Below are positions 44,545 to 56,227 of a stretch of 64,000 nucleotides of DNA, one piece after another. The stretch lies in contig JAGTTD010000011.1 in assembly GCA_018398585.1 (NCBI GenBank), forward strand, positions 20,079,346-20,143,345, in the 5' to 3' direction. This DNA is from Simmondsia chinensis (lineage: Eukaryota; Streptophyta; Magnoliopsida; Caryophyllales; Simmondsiaceae). A program made the position numbers and the translations under genes. How positions within the stretch are numbered: the stretch's first letter is position 1; each line of letters begins with the position of its first letter. The notes under the pieces were generated by a model that saw only the letters and a list, made by a program, of their open reading frames with translations, did not search any database and was not told the DNA's origin.

Positions 44545-46023
44545 TGGTGCTTTACTTGGTGTATTTGCTTAGCAAGTGCACTAAGTCATATCAAGTAATA
44601 CAGAGTGAGTTGAGTATTGTTCCCTCAAGGATTGATTATTGAGTAAGTACCGAAATTAGTAGTTTTAGCACTATTTAAAAGACCGAAAATTAAAGTTTTT
44701 GATATGAAACAAAATAAAATAAAAAAAAAACTAAAATGTTTATTGATTTTTATGAAAATATTTCTGATTTTAGATGAGTTTAATGATTTAATAAGATCCA
44801 AGGCATCTAATTTCACTAGTTGAATTAATACGTCTTTCTATTTTCAGTATTCAAGTTGTTATTACATGTTGATGGTCGAAAACCCTAATTTACAGCATTC
44901 ACTCAATTTGTGGTGGTTATCACCTTAGCAATCATCATAAATCTCCTCTCAGATTCATTATGAATCATTATAGGCTTTGGATGGTGATCAAGCATTCAAA
45001 ACTCATGAAGAAAAATGATAAACACTCAAACAAAGTAATAAACAAACTTTGAAAACGTCGAATTAGAAGAGAGCGTATATTACAGCTTAGGCTACATCCT
45101 GGCATTGGAAAAATAAAATTAGTTCATGGTAAACATAATATAATACAAAACTAAGACAAAATTCATGAACTTAAAGAAGAAAAGAATAGAAAAGAACTAA
45201 AAAATGAGAAATCATAAACCGAACTTCTTCTTTTCTCCTCCTCCTTCTTCCCTACAAATTTCTACCTATATTCCTACTCTGTATTGTGTTTTTTCTGGAT
45301 TAATTGATGATAAAACACCTCCCAAGCATTCCTATTTGTATTATTTGAGGTTGAGATTACTTAAAATAAAAAATATTGCAAGCTTTCATCCCGTTGCACC
45401 ACACATCTGCTTCTGCCTCTAGTCTTGCAGCTTGAAGTTCAAGTTGATATTTTTCAATTTTTTTGCTGCTTATGACCACCCAAAATATGCTTTAACATAA
45501 ATTCAAATATATTCATCAAGTGTACAAGAAGTTATTGCACGTTATTTGGGTTTGCAAGTTGAAAAGAATTGTTCATTGTTGTTGTACAGTCTCTGCATTT
45601 TTCTGTTCTTTGCTATTTTTCTTCATTTTTTTTCGGCTTTCCACTGCCCAAATTCACTCTTGAAATCATCTTGGACATGTTAATGTATTGTTTAATCCAT
45701 CCTTGCACTTAATTTGTTTATTTTGCCACCCATTTTTGCAAGTTTAAATGAAATGTGCAAGTTCTTGTTGTTCTTGTTGTAGCCATGTATTTTGATGTAT
45801 TTTACCCAACTTTTTGCTCTATTTTGGTGTATCTTGCATTCACTTATTGATTTTGATGATAAAACCTAGCAAGATTTAGCACAAAATAAGTGTTTTTGCA
45901 AAGAAATTGCAATAGCAGCGAAAAAGAGTAAAAGTGAGCAATAGCGCTAAAAAACTTGAGGTAAAATGGTTAGAAAATGAATTAAAATGACATAAATAAT
46001 TATATACTAAATTAGACTTATCA
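44545..46023 (-). repeat. 5' LTR of the 36.9 kb element
   Basis: 1479 bp. Plus strand TGGTGCTTTAC...AGACTTATCA. Compared with its partner it lacks the segment that includes the hAT target site (between about 44893 and 44896). Confidence 0.9.
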
Positions 46024-46482
46024 GTAATTAGGGTGAATTTGGGTTTGATCTATGTAACCCGTTTTTGACATGATTGACCTGTTTATTTAGTTATACTAGG
46101 CATTGGAGTGCTACACAACTGTTATTATATATATTTTTTGGAAAGATGTTAAGATAATTTTAAACCATATTCAATAATAATTTCATAGTCTATTTTAACA
46201 AATATAAATACGACAAGTATTTATTTCTAGTAATGACCATGAAATATATTATTAACATGTTTGTAGTTGAAAAACTAGCATTTAATTAAAAAAATTCACC
46301 AATATAATTTAATGAGTGACCCGTGGGTTAGCCGTTCAATGATTGGGTTGGGTAAGGGTTGAGAGTACCTCACCCATTTAATAAATGGGTTGGGTTCTGG
46401 TTGACCCCATTTCTAAAACCTTTCACATAACATGAACACAAACACGAAATAACACGACATATTTGTCTCCCCTACTTGTGGA

Positions 46483-48653
46483 TATTAAGAATTGCAGAAG
46501 TTCTACCATATATTATGGGCGAAACACAAATGACCTTCATTAGAGGAAGACAAATACTAGATAGGACACTGATGGAGAATGAGGTACTAAATTGACTGCA
46601 AAAAATCAAAAAATTGGGTGTGTTAACCAAACTCGATTTTCAAAAGGCATGACATGGAGGACTAGGCTTTCATAGATTAGGTACTTAAAAGAATTGGTTT
46701 TGGGATAACTTGGAGGGGAGGATGGATCCAAAACCATTGATATCACTACTCATAAATGGCTGGCCCACAATGCCATTTAGAATGGGTAGGAATCTAAGGC
46801 ATGGTGCCCCTATCTCACCCTCTTATTCATCCTTGTAGCCCAAATGTTTGAACCAACTAATTAAGCAGGCGGTGTTGAAAGGAAAAGTCAATGGACTGCA
46901 TTTGAAAATTAGCAAGAATAACATACAATTAACACATTTACAATTTGCTAACGACCATGTCGTTTGGGAGGTAATTGTGAACATTAAGAAAATCTTGATA
47001 TGTTCTCAAATGTTGTCAGATTTGAAGATTAATTTTCAAAAGTTAACAATGATTAACATTGGTAAATCAAAGCCATGGACAACAGGAACAATGGCAGTGA
47101 TTAGGTGTGGTGTCACTAACTTACCAATAACATACTTAGGGATCTAAAGCAATATGAGGTGTCCAACAACGTAGAAGTTGATGGTGGACCGAATTGAAGC
47201 AAAGATCACAAGTTGCAAGGCCAATCTTATCTAAGATAGGCTATTGGTGTTAATTAATTAAGGCAGTAATTTATAACTTGCCTGCCTACTACCTCTCATT
47301 ATTCAAGATGCCCAAGTAGCCAGCTAAGAAAATCATCCAAATTCAAAGGTAATTCTTTGAGGCGAGAATTGTTGAAGGAAGAGGTGAACCAAAATAAAAT
47401 GTGAGATTATACGGAAGTTGAAGGTATTGAGAAAGGCAAGAGATGCAACCATAAGAAATACAGCCCTCCTTTTTAAACAAAGGAGGACATACTTCAAGGA
47501 AAATAGTGCCCTTTGGAAGAGTTTGGCAAATTCTATACTCGGAGAAAGACGAAGGGCTCCTCAAGCAACCTTCATGCTGTGAGAAGATTTCTTGGTGGCT
47601 TGGTACAATTTCATAGCTAGATAGTGAGAATAAAGTAAGAGAGGTTTTTTTAAGAGGGCCTGACTATAAGAGCAGGTAATGAGGATGGTTAGGTGATTTA
47701 AGTCTTAAAGTATAGTCCTGCGACTATTTCAAGTGTTCCTACAGCAAGAAAACACTGCAGCAGACATGGCATTGTGGGATTAGAAACATCAAGATGGATA
47801 TTTAACTGGAGACAAAGCTTCTTCACATGGGAGGTCCCCATTTTCGATCAAATGTATGCACTGCTACAAGGGTCCAATTGTAGCATCATAGTCACGGCAA
47901 GTTGGCATGCTGAATGGCATATACTTGGTTCAATCGTTCATTGATGCTATCATGTGGAAAAGGACTTCGGATGTGGATCGCTAATTTGTGATGTATGGTA
48001 AGGCTTGGACCCAAGTGGAATTATTAGTATGGATGATTTTATTGGCCAAATTTTACACATATAGACTTGTGAGGTTGGAGCTCATTGTAGCAAATGAAAG
48101 ATTTTGTGCTTATCGCAATCAATAGGAAGAGAAGGTTGATCATCTCTTCGTCACATACTCGCCTACCTTGGGGCCTATGGATAGTGTTGTAGCTAGTGAG
48201 GTATGACACTCGTGCTACCATCATCGGTTAGAAACTTCATTCAATAGCGGGTCTTATATCGCATTGGAGAAAGATTCCAAAAGAATGTATGGACGATGCT
48301 ATTCTTTGTTATCAACTAGGTAATATGGCATAAAAAAATAGATGTTGTTCGATAGAGAAAATTGTAGTGAGGAAGAAATTTCGTGGAGCACATACATGCA
48401 ACTCAAGCTCTGGATAGGGGCATGGTACAAAAATATCCCATATAAACCGGATGGAATTATGCTATGCATTGAAGTTGTTCGTGTTAGGAGGAGCTAACAT
48501 AGTTTACCAATCCTTTCGTTGTTATTTATGTTTGTACTATTTTTCTTTTAATTGCCTTTTGTTCTCTACCGATGTATTTTGAGATACCCCTGCATACTTG
48601 CTTTTGGGTTTATCTAAATCATAGGGAACCAAAAAAAAAAAAAAAAAAAAAAG
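46483..48653 (+). pseudogene. LINE segment 3: reverse transcriptase to poly(A)
   Basis: RT pieces: LRIAEVLPYIMGETQMTFIR, GRQILDRTLMENEVL, LTKLDFQKA, LINGWPTMPFRMGRNLRHGA, then an open stretch 46848-47147 with HLQFANDHVVWEVIVNIKKI, LKINFQKLTMI and NLPITYLGI. These match L1 motifs (GRQILD, KxDFxKAYD, LRQGDPLSP, HLQFADD with D-to-N change, SGLKINFxKS, PxxYLG). A zinc-finger-RVT-like piece (CAYRNQ-stop-EEKVDHLF) lies near 48100-48150. The 3' end is a 23-base A-run. Frameshifts and stops throughout. RT would copy LINE RNA at the nicked target. Confidence 0.85.
48631..48653 (+). other. Poly(A) tail of LINE
   Basis: 23 consecutive A after ...CATAGGGAACC. Marks the LINE 3' end. Confidence 0.8.
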
Positions 48654-48903
48654 GGCAACTTCATTCAATGCATAAATTTACCACTTTCAATGAAATTGCT
48701 TTTTCTTTTTTTATGCCGTTGGAGTAAATCTTATGGAAAATTCTCATTATAGTTGGCTGTCAGAAAATCTAGCAAACTTCATAACATTTTGAACGAGTAA
48801 AAACCTTTGTTGACCAAAATATTCCTTTTTTACTTTTCGTTCTTTTTCGTTCCAATTTTGCATGTGCTCGATTAATTGAGTACATGTCTATAAATAAAAA
48901 TTG
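48654..48903. other. Spacer between LINE and copia element
   Basis: AT-rich, with no frame or motif. It was contiguous with 54836 before the copia insertion. Confidence 0.5.
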
Positions 48904-48908
48904 CTTTT

Positions 48909-49352
48909 TGTTGTAAATATTAGATATTCTTCAAGTATAATTTTTATAGCCAATGTCAAATATTATTAAATATCCTACAAAATTAGAAATTATGTAAAAT
49001 ATTTTTATATATATGTACACATATACATATGTATACAGGTTGCCAATGCAGATAATGCTTGCACTTGCATGTAAACTTGCCAGAATATTTTAGCTGACTC
49101 ATGCATTGAGCATATATGTGTACTGCAATTGTAATGAAAATGCAGAAGAAAGAAAGGAATTGAGAAAAAAAAGAAGTCAAAAATGAGAATTGAAAAGAGT
49201 GAGAGAGAATTGAGAGATTTATTTGAATAGAAGAAAAACTTCTCTGGTTACTGAGTTTTTGAATAAAATACATGCTATTTTTCTCTAATTATATTAAGTT
49301 TGTGCTTTTATTCTCGTCCTTTTGAGTATAGTTTGTCCCTAGTTTTATAACA
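48909..49352 (+). repeat. 5' LTR of copia element
   Basis: TGTTGTAAATATTAG...TTTTATAACA, 444 bp. It shares with the 3' LTR the blocks GATAATGCTTGCACTTG and TGACTCATGCATTGAGCATA. Confidence 0.9.
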
Positions 49353-49367
49353 CGTTATCAGTATGAG
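49353..49367 (+). other. Putative primer-binding site
   Basis: CGTTATCAGTATGAG begins right after the LTR, the position of the primer site. Many plant copia elements have TATCAGCACGAG-like sequence here, thought to pair with an internal part of initiator tRNA-Met. I could not check the pairing. Confidence 0.5.
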
Positions 49368-49435
49368 TTTCTAGCCAGCTAAGGATTATTATATACTTGT
49401 AGTAAGATTTTATTCCCTAATCTTTGCGATTTTTA

Positions 49436-50433
49436 ATGGCTAATCGTACTAAGCTTGAGTTTACTACTCTTGATATTATTGGCAAAAATTATTTACCCTA
49501 GACCCTTGATGCTGAGATTCACCTTGATGCTAAGAATCTCGAAGATACAATTAAAAGGGGAAATAGCGGATCCCTATAGGATCACGCTAAAGCATTGATA
49601 TTTCTTAGGCATCATATCCATGAAGGATTGAAAGCCGAGTATCTTACTATAAAGGACCTATTTGTCCTTTGGCTGAATTTAAAGGAGAGGGTTGATCATC
49701 AAAAATATGTGATCCTCCCTAAAGCTCGCTATAAAAGAATTCATCTACAGTTGCAGGATTTTTAAACTGTCAGTGAGTATAACTCTATAGTATTTAGTAT
49801 TACCTCCCAACTGAAATTATACGGAGAAAATATTTCTAAGGAGGATATGTTAGAGAAAACATCCTCTACTTTTCATGTCTCGAATATGCTCCTGCAGCAA
49901 CAATATTTAGAGTAGAATTTCAAAAAATACTCAAAGTTAATCTCATGTCTTCTTGTTGCTAAATAAAATAATTAACTATTAATAAAAAATCATCAGTCAC
50001 GACCATCTGGGTCAAAGTCATTCCCGAAGTGAATGCTACATCCCACGACAACGATACATATAGACGTGGTCGTGGTTGTGGACGTGATTGTGGCCGTGGA
50101 CGAGGTTATAGTCGTGGTCATAATAACTGGCACCATGGTAATCAAAATGGACCAAAGTTTAAGAAGTTCAGCAACAATGAAGAGAAATATAAAAAGGGGA
50201 AAACCCATCAACAAAATTCGTCAAAAGAAGTGGAAACAAATTGCTATCGCTGTGGTATGACAGGTCATTGGTCGCATACCTGTCGTACGGCTGAACATCT
50301 GGTGAACCTCTATCCAGCATGCTTGAAAGAGAAAGGCAAACATGTAGAAACAAACTTTGTTGAAGATCATTCTCCACTTAATGTGACACATTTTGATGTT
50401 TATGATTTTTTGAGGATGCTAGTGGAAGAATGA
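49436..50433 (+). pseudogene. copia gag
   Basis: ATG at 49436 (MANRTKLEFTTLDIIGKNYL). Gag core: LDAKNLEDTIKRGNSG, AKALIFLRHHIHEGLKAEYL, LWLNLKERVDHQKYVILPKA, then a frame with stops to about 49990. The C-terminal part is open from 50029 to 50433: an Arg/Gly-rich stretch (RRGRGCGRDCGRGRGYSRG), then a zinc knuckle CYRCGMTGHWSHTC of canonical CX2CX4HX4C spacing. At least five stops before 50000. The RGG-like stretch and the knuckle would bind RNA during packaging. Confidence 0.88.
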
Positions 50434-53400
50434 ATTATTTGATAGGCGATGAAAATATTAAACTGGACTGAATTTTTTTAATTTTTTAGTTATGTCTCTT
50501 GTAAAGTTTGTTTGATTTTTAATGATATAATGTCGTTTCGGTGTGTATAATTTAATACAATATTATATTTTCGATATTTCATCTTAATGGGTTATTTCCA
50601 ATAAAATCAGGCTTGAACAATTATATTTGTAAAGCAAAATTCAAAAGTATTATTATATTATAGCCACTTTGAAATACTTTATTCATTACACCTTTGTAAT
50701 TTTATTAATGCACAATATAAATAGGATTCCACTAATTCATATGTATTGTATATTTGAAGAAACATAAATTTGGTCAAAGATAAAGATTTATATTTAGCTG
50801 GCAGTGCAATGACACATACTATCCTCAAAAGCAAAATATATTTTTCTCAGCTACGATGAGCTAAAGCGAATGTTAATCCAATATCGGGTGTTTCAAATTT
50901 AGTTGAAGGCTCCAAAAGAGTACATGTTATGTTTCCTGGAGGAACAAAACTAAACATAAGCGATGCTCTTTTTTCTAGTAGATCACAGAGAAACTTGATC
51001 AGTTTTTCGAGATATTCATCGCTATAGTTATCATATTGAGACAAAAATGAGGGTGATATAGAATATTTTCATATTACATTGCCTACCTCAGGAAGAAAGA
51101 ACATAGTGAAAAATTTGTCAGCACTTTCTTCTGGATTATATTATACTTATATAAACTCGATTGAATCAAATACAGTCGTTCATCAGAAGTTAACTGATTA
51201 TAAAACATTCACCTGATGCCATATGACCGTCTGGGCCATCCAAGTGTAAAGATGATGAGAAAAATCATTTAAAGTTCTAATGGACACTCATTAAAGAATC
51301 AAAAGATTTTTTTCATCTGATAAAATTTCATGTGCTGCTTGTGCTCAAGGTTAAACAATTACTAGGCCATCCCTGACTAAAATTGGGGTTGAATCTCCTA
51401 TATTTTTGGAAAGAGTACAAGGAGACATATGTGGGCTTATTATTCTATCATGTAAACCATTTCAAGATCATTTGGTGTTAATAGATGCCTCAACTTGTTG
51501 GTCACATGTCTGTCTATTATCTACATGCAATATGGCATTTGCCAGACTACTTGCATAAATAATCCTATTATGGGCTCAATTTTCGGATTATACGATCAAA
51601 AAAATATGTCTTGATAACGCAGAAGAATTTACATCCCAAGCTTTTGATGACTATTGTATGTCAAATGGGACTACAGTTGAGCACTCTGTAGCCCACCAGC
51701 ATACACAAAATGGTCTTGCAGAATTTCTGATAAAACATCTGTAATTAATTGCTAGACCATTGCTTATGAAAACCAAGCTGCCTAGTTCTGCATGGGGGAA
51801 TGCTATATTACATGCTGCAGCATTAATTCATGCTAGGCCAACTGCTTATCACAAATATTCCCATTTCAAATTGCTTCTAGTCAAGAACCAAATATATCCC
51901 ATCTACAGATTTTTTATTGCGCTGTGTATGTTCCAATCGCTCCACTGCAGTGCACAAAGATGGGTCCACAAAAGAGACTTGGAATTTATGTTGGGTTTGA
52001 ATCATCATCAATTATAAAATATCTTGAACCATTGACGGTAGATATCTTTACCGTAAGGTTTGCACTTGTAAATTTGACGAAACAATGTTCCCAGAACTAG
52101 GGGGAGGAAAATTAAAGGTAGAAAAATAAAAAATTGTATGGAATGCATCATTGATATCACATTTTGATCAATGTACGGATCAATGTGAATTGAAAGTTCA
52201 GAAAATTATCCATTTACAAAATATTGCAAATTAATTATTAGATGCATTCGTTGATACAAAAAAAGCAGTCACATGTTCCAACTATGAATGCTCCTGTTCG
52301 AATTAATATTCGAAACAAACAGTCTTCTAAGGCATTGGCAAGTACATCTACTGTACCCCAGAAGCGTGGTAGACCTATTGGTTCTAAAGATAAGAACCCA
52401 AAAAAGAAAAGGGAGCAAAACAAACAAGTCGACTCCTTTATTAAAACTCCTGAAGAGGTACAAAATACAAATCTAAGAAAACGATATAGAGGATGAAATG
52501 GTTCCTTGAGGATATCAAGTACCTGATAATTGTGAAAATAATGAAAAGATCGAGAATGAGGAAATCTCGATAAACTATGCTATTACTGGCACACAATGGA
52601 ATCGAAATAAGACAATTATTGATCAAATATTCGCATATACTGTGGCTACTGATTGACCACAAAATGTGCAGATCTTAAACCTAGATCAGTTCAAGAATGT
52701 CAAAGAGGAAATGATTGGCCAAAATGGAAAGAAGCAATTTAGGCGAGATTTGATTCACTTGCAAAACGTGCAGTTTTTGGACCTATAGTCCAAACACCTG
52801 AAAACACGAAACCCGTAGGCTACAAATGGGTATTTCTATGAAAAAGAAATGAAAAGAATGAGGTGGTCAAATATAAAGCATGACTTGTAGCTCAAGGTTT
52901 CTCACAGAGACCGGGAATTGATTATGAAGAGACATATTCACCAGTAATGGATGCAATTATATTTAAATTCTTAATAAGCCTGGTAGTCTCTAAAAGACTC
53001 CATATGCATCTTATGGATGTGGTAACAGCTTATCTATATGGTTCACTTGATAATGATATCTATATAAAAGTCCCTGAAGGACTACAAATGCCAGATCATA
53101 TATAACTCAAAACCTCGAGAGCTGTGTTCGATCAAATTACAAAGATCATTGTATGGATTAAACAATCAAGGCAAATGTGGTACAATCGTCTTAGTACGTA
53201 CCTTTTGAGAGATAGATATGTGAACAATCCCATTAGCCCGTGTATTTTTATTAAGAAATCAAATTTTGGATTTGATATATTCACAGTCTATGTTGATGAT
53301 TTAAATATCATAGGAACTCCTGAAGCGATTGAGCAAGCTATTGCATATCTGAATAAGGAGTTTGAGATAAAAGATCTTAGAAAGACAAAATATTATCTTG

Positions 53401-54300
53401 GCCTGCAAATAGAGCACTTATTTGATTGAATTTTGGTCCATCAATTGGCTTCTTTAGAGAAAGTGCCAAAACATTTTAATATGGATAAGGCACATCCGTT
53501 GAGTACCCCAATAGTCGTCCGATCCCTTGATGTAAATAAGGACCCTTTTTGCTCTCAAGATGATAACGAAGAAATTCTTGGCCCTGAACTGCCATATCTA
53601 AGTGCAATAAGTGCACTGATATATCTTTCAAACTACATGAGGCCAAATATAGCCTTTTCGGTTAACTTATTAGCAAAATATAGTTCAACTCCTACCCGAA
53701 GATATTGGAAAAGGATTAAACATATATTTTGGTATCTCCGAGGTACATCGGATATGAGATTATTCTATCTGAGACAATCAAATCCAAGATTGGTTGGATA
53801 TGCAGAGGCTGTATAGTTGTTTGATCCACATAAAGGCCATTCACAAACAGGATATTTATTTACCTACGGTAACACCGCTATATCTTGGCGATCCACAAAA
53901 ATAAAAAAATACAATAGCAGCAACTTCTTCAAATCATGCTGATATACTTGCACTTCATGAAGCAAGTAGGGAATGTTCATGGTTTAGACCTCTTATTCAA
54001 CATGTTCAAAAGGAATGCAGTCTTCCAACAATCAGGGGGAGTTTGACAATTCTGTATGAAGATAATGCTGTGTGTAGTACTCAAACCAAATGTGGATACA
54101 TTAAAGGCGACAGAACTAAACAGATCTCATCAAAGTTCTTCTTTACACACGAGCTCCAGAAGACGGGTGAAATAAATGTTCATCAAGCTCGCTCAAGTGA
54201 GAACCTTTCAGATTTATTCACGAAAGAATTGCCAACAACAACTTTTGAGAAACTAGTTCACAAGATTGGTATGCGTCGACTCAGGAATACCCCTTATTAA
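50434..54300 (+). pseudogene. copia pol: protease, integrase, RT, RNase H
   Basis: Protease only traces (about 50800-51060). Pre-integrase and integrase at about 51190-51760 with CAACAQG, DASTCWSHVCLLST, CLDNAEEFTSQAFDDYCMSN and VEHSVAHQHTQNGLAE, so the D and E positions of the DDE core are visible. A basic linker near 52350-52420 has KRGRPIGSKDKNPKKK. RT at about 52760-53430 ends with the catalytic YVDDLNIIG. RNase H from 53820 to 54300 has LYEDNAVC and KQISSKFFFTHELQKTGEIN. Over a dozen stops, including ones after RT at 53430. Protease, integrase, RT and RNase H normally act in the particle and on nuclear DNA. Confidence 0.88.
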
Positions 54301-54487
54301 TATGTTCACATGAGGGTAATTAAATACGCACTATACTCTTTTTTCCTTCGGTATAGTTTTTGTCCCATGGGTTTTTCCTGGCAAGGTTTTTAATTAGACA
54401 GTTTAAAAGCGTATATAACTCGAACACTATACTTTTTCAATAGTTTTTATCCCGTAATATTTTAAAGGAGAATATCCAAAGGGGTAG

Positions 54488-54830
54488 TGTTGTAATATAT
54501 ATATACACGTGGCTAAAGCGGATAATGCTTGCACTTGTGTATAAACTTGCCAGAATAATTTAGCTGACTCATGCATTGAGCATATATCTGTATATATATG
54601 TGTACTGCAATTGTAAGGAAAATTCAAAAGAAAGAAAGGAATTGAGAAAAGAGAAATGAAAAATGAGAACTGAAAAGAGAGAGAATTGAGAGATTTATTT
54701 GAATAGAAAAAAAAACTTCTCTAATTTCTAAGTTCTGCAATAAAATACTTGCTATTATTCTCTAATTATATTTGAGTTTATATTTTTATTCTCGTCCTTT
54801 GGAGTATAATATATCCTTAGTTTTATAACA
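54488..54830 (+). repeat. 3' LTR of copia element
   Basis: TGTTGTAATATATA...TTTTATAACA, 343 bp, preceded by purine-rich AAAGGGGTAG (54478-54487). Shorter than its partner through loss of an internal stretch. Confidence 0.9.
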
Positions 54831-54835
54831 CTTTT

Positions 54836-55229
54836 CTCTTTTTGAAAAAAAGGATCGGATATAGGGCAAAATCTTTTGCCCTTCAAGTTGCCACTTGAAC
54901 TTATCCAAACATCAGTTTCCGAACTGTCCATTCAAATCTAACGCATCACGGGGTTGATGCCATTCAAGTATGTAAGCGAAGTACTAGTTGAAAATAATGC
55001 CAAACTCTTGAATTAAATCAACACTTGTCAACTTTTTATTATGAAGAAGAGTCTTACCAAACAGCAAATGACTTGAATCCAGAAAACAAGAAAACCACAT
55101 ATTCATTAAGGACATCAATGGCCAAGAGAAAAGTACGCCGACAAATCTGAGCGGAAGAGGAATTCAAACCGGTATAGTTGGTTGTGGAGGAGGTCGCCGG
55201 GACATTTTGAAGATGGCTTTTTAATGCCA
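54836..55229. other. Unassigned spacer
   Basis: Continuation of 48903 before the copia inserted. No coding region or motif recognised. Confidence 0.45.
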
Positions 55230-55560
55230 GATTTCAAGGTTATGTACACCAAGTACATCTTCTCTAGTTAGGAGATTAAGAAGACCACCTATTATTTTTT
55301 GGATTTAGATTCCATGTTTATTCTCAGTCGGCTGTTTTAGTTTCTTTGCTCCCTTTGCAGATTTTGTAGACTTCCGAGTCCATGCATGCAATTTCCTAAG
55401 GAGTCATGGGATAAGATGAGCTATAATTGACCGAAATCAGGAGGAGAAATCCAATTTGTTGTCGAAGAAATAGAGATGTCTGATTCAACAATCTAGTCAA
55501 ATGTCATATTAGCCTCCTTATAGACATTGACGAACTTTGATGTATGCACAAGACTTTGTT
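55230..55560 (-). pseudogene. LINE RNase H-like fragment, tandem copy
   Basis: Imperfect duplicate of the next unit (55590-55805 continued at 61578-61750). The minus-strand reading (VNVYKEANMTFD, SDISISSTTNW, SPPDFGQL) resembles the C-terminal RNase H (RVT_3) tail of plant LINE proteins (EANxxADWxAK, PPxxL). Too decayed for certainty. Confidence 0.4.
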
Positions 55561-55589
55561 AATGGGGTGATATTTTTATCATCTTAAAG

Positions 55590-55805
55590 ATGCCTTATAG
55601 TCAAATTTCAATGCCCTGTACATCATGTGAACCTCTCTAGTTAGGGCATTGAGATAGATCACCTGTTTATTTTGGATTTGGATTTGATATTTTACTCTCA
55701 GTCGGTTATTTCAGTTTTAGCTTATTTGCTCCCTCTGTGGATTTTGTAGTCTTCTTATCCATGCTTGAGACTTTCTAAGGAGTTGTGGGAAAAGATGAGC
55801 CATAA
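55590..55805 (-). pseudogene. LINE RNase H-like fragment, continues at 61578
   Basis: The part 3' of the CATAA insertion site: IMAHLFPQLLRKSQAW on the minus strand follows directly on SPNSGQL at 61578 when the gypsy element is removed. Confidence 0.45.
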
Positions 55806-56198
55806 TGTTAGCTTCCAATTCAAAGATTGATGTAGAAGGAAAAGTTAAGATGAGAAGAGAAGAGAAGGGGATGAGAAATAGAGAAGGAGATAAGAAGTAG
55901 AGAGAGAATTTCCAAAGGAAAATCTGATTTGTATTGATTGAATATCCAAATTTACATGATTTGAGCCTATTTATATTTGATCTAACACATTGAATCAAGA
56001 CCTCAAACTCTAACCGACTCAAACCCAAAAACTGGCGCCAAACTAACCAGCCGCCAGATTTGACTTCCCTTGACCAATTAACCGACCCCCTTAGCGCCAA
56101 AGGCAAGCCAACTAACTTTTGAATACAATGCAAGAGCAAAATCAAGACATTAACCACAATACAAACTAATTACAACCAAAACTTAAAGAATCATAACA
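55806..56198 (-). repeat. 3' LTR of chromovirus
   Basis: 393 bp. Minus-strand TGTTATGATTC...GAAGCTAACA. Related at its ends to the LTRs at 3429 and 14107. Confidence 0.95.
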
Positions 56199-56211
56199 TT
56201 CCCTCCCCCTT
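56199..56211 (-). other. Polypurine tract
   Basis: Minus-strand AAGGGGGAGGGAA abuts the LTR. Confidence 0.9.
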
Positions 56212-56227
56212 GAGAAGCTCCTTGTCC

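Larger units (their letters stand above)
36898..46023 (-). mobile_element. Athila-like LTR element with most of gag-pol deleted
   Basis: Minus orientation, with a perfect 5-bp target-site duplication GTAAT (36893-36897 and 46024-46028). LTRs are homologous to those of the element at 16874-28452, as are the primer-binding site, the polypurine tract and the 3' non-coding block. The internal part is only about 3.1 kb. Part of gag survives, and the coding region from mid-gag to the very end of integrase is gone. The 3' LTR contains a hAT transposon (37356-40264), and the 5' LTR lacks about 150 bp. It could have moved only with proteins supplied by relatives such as the 16.9 kb element. Confidence 0.92.
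36796..46474. mobile_element. Short hAT-like non-autonomous element, split by an LTR element
   Basis: The outer pieces 36796-36897 and 46029-46474 together make about 550 bp. Left end TAGGGATGGCAAA, right end (reverse complement) TAGGGGAGACAAA. An 8-bp target-site duplication GTTGTGGA / CTTGTGGA (36788-36795, 46475-46482) has one mismatch. Subterminal ATAACACGACA occurs at both ends. There is no coding region, so it depended on a foreign hAT transposase. Removing it joins the LINE reading frame across the site, which supports the boundaries. Confidence 0.65.
32840..48653 (+). mobile_element. L1-type LINE, 5'-truncated, split by nested insertions
   Basis: Three plus-strand pieces (32840-32971, 36446-36787, 46483-48653) read on from each other once the insertions and their target-site duplications are removed. 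They give the linker after the endonuclease (VKLKRLKESLRHWN), the region before RT (MDEDKSTRYFHTQATILRRR), RT, a zinc-finger-like tail and a 23-base poly(A) tail. About 2.65 kb of LINE is recognisable. The interrupting elements are the gag-only LTR element at 32977 and a hAT-like element at 36796 that itself holds the Athila-like element at 36898. The LINE is therefore the oldest layer here. The 5' end and LINE target-site duplication were not found. Confidence 0.8.
48909..54830 (+). mobile_element. Ty1/copia LTR retrotransposon, decayed full-length copy
   Basis: 5922 bp, plus orientation, with a perfect 5-bp target-site duplication CTTTT (48904-48908 and 54831-54835). 5' LTR 444 bp and 3' LTR 343 bp; both start TGTTGTAA and end TTTTATAACA, the 3' copy lacking about 100 bp near its start. 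All copia domains appear in order (gag, protease remnant, integrase, RT, RNase H) but with many stops and frameshifts. A related gag fragment lies at 3842-4030. Confidence 0.93.

Noticed and set aside
50033..50260. Val/Ile-rich 75-residue frame over the gag tail
   Set aside because: Frame-shifted reading of the Arg/Gly-rich stretch; the CCHC knuckle is in the other frame.
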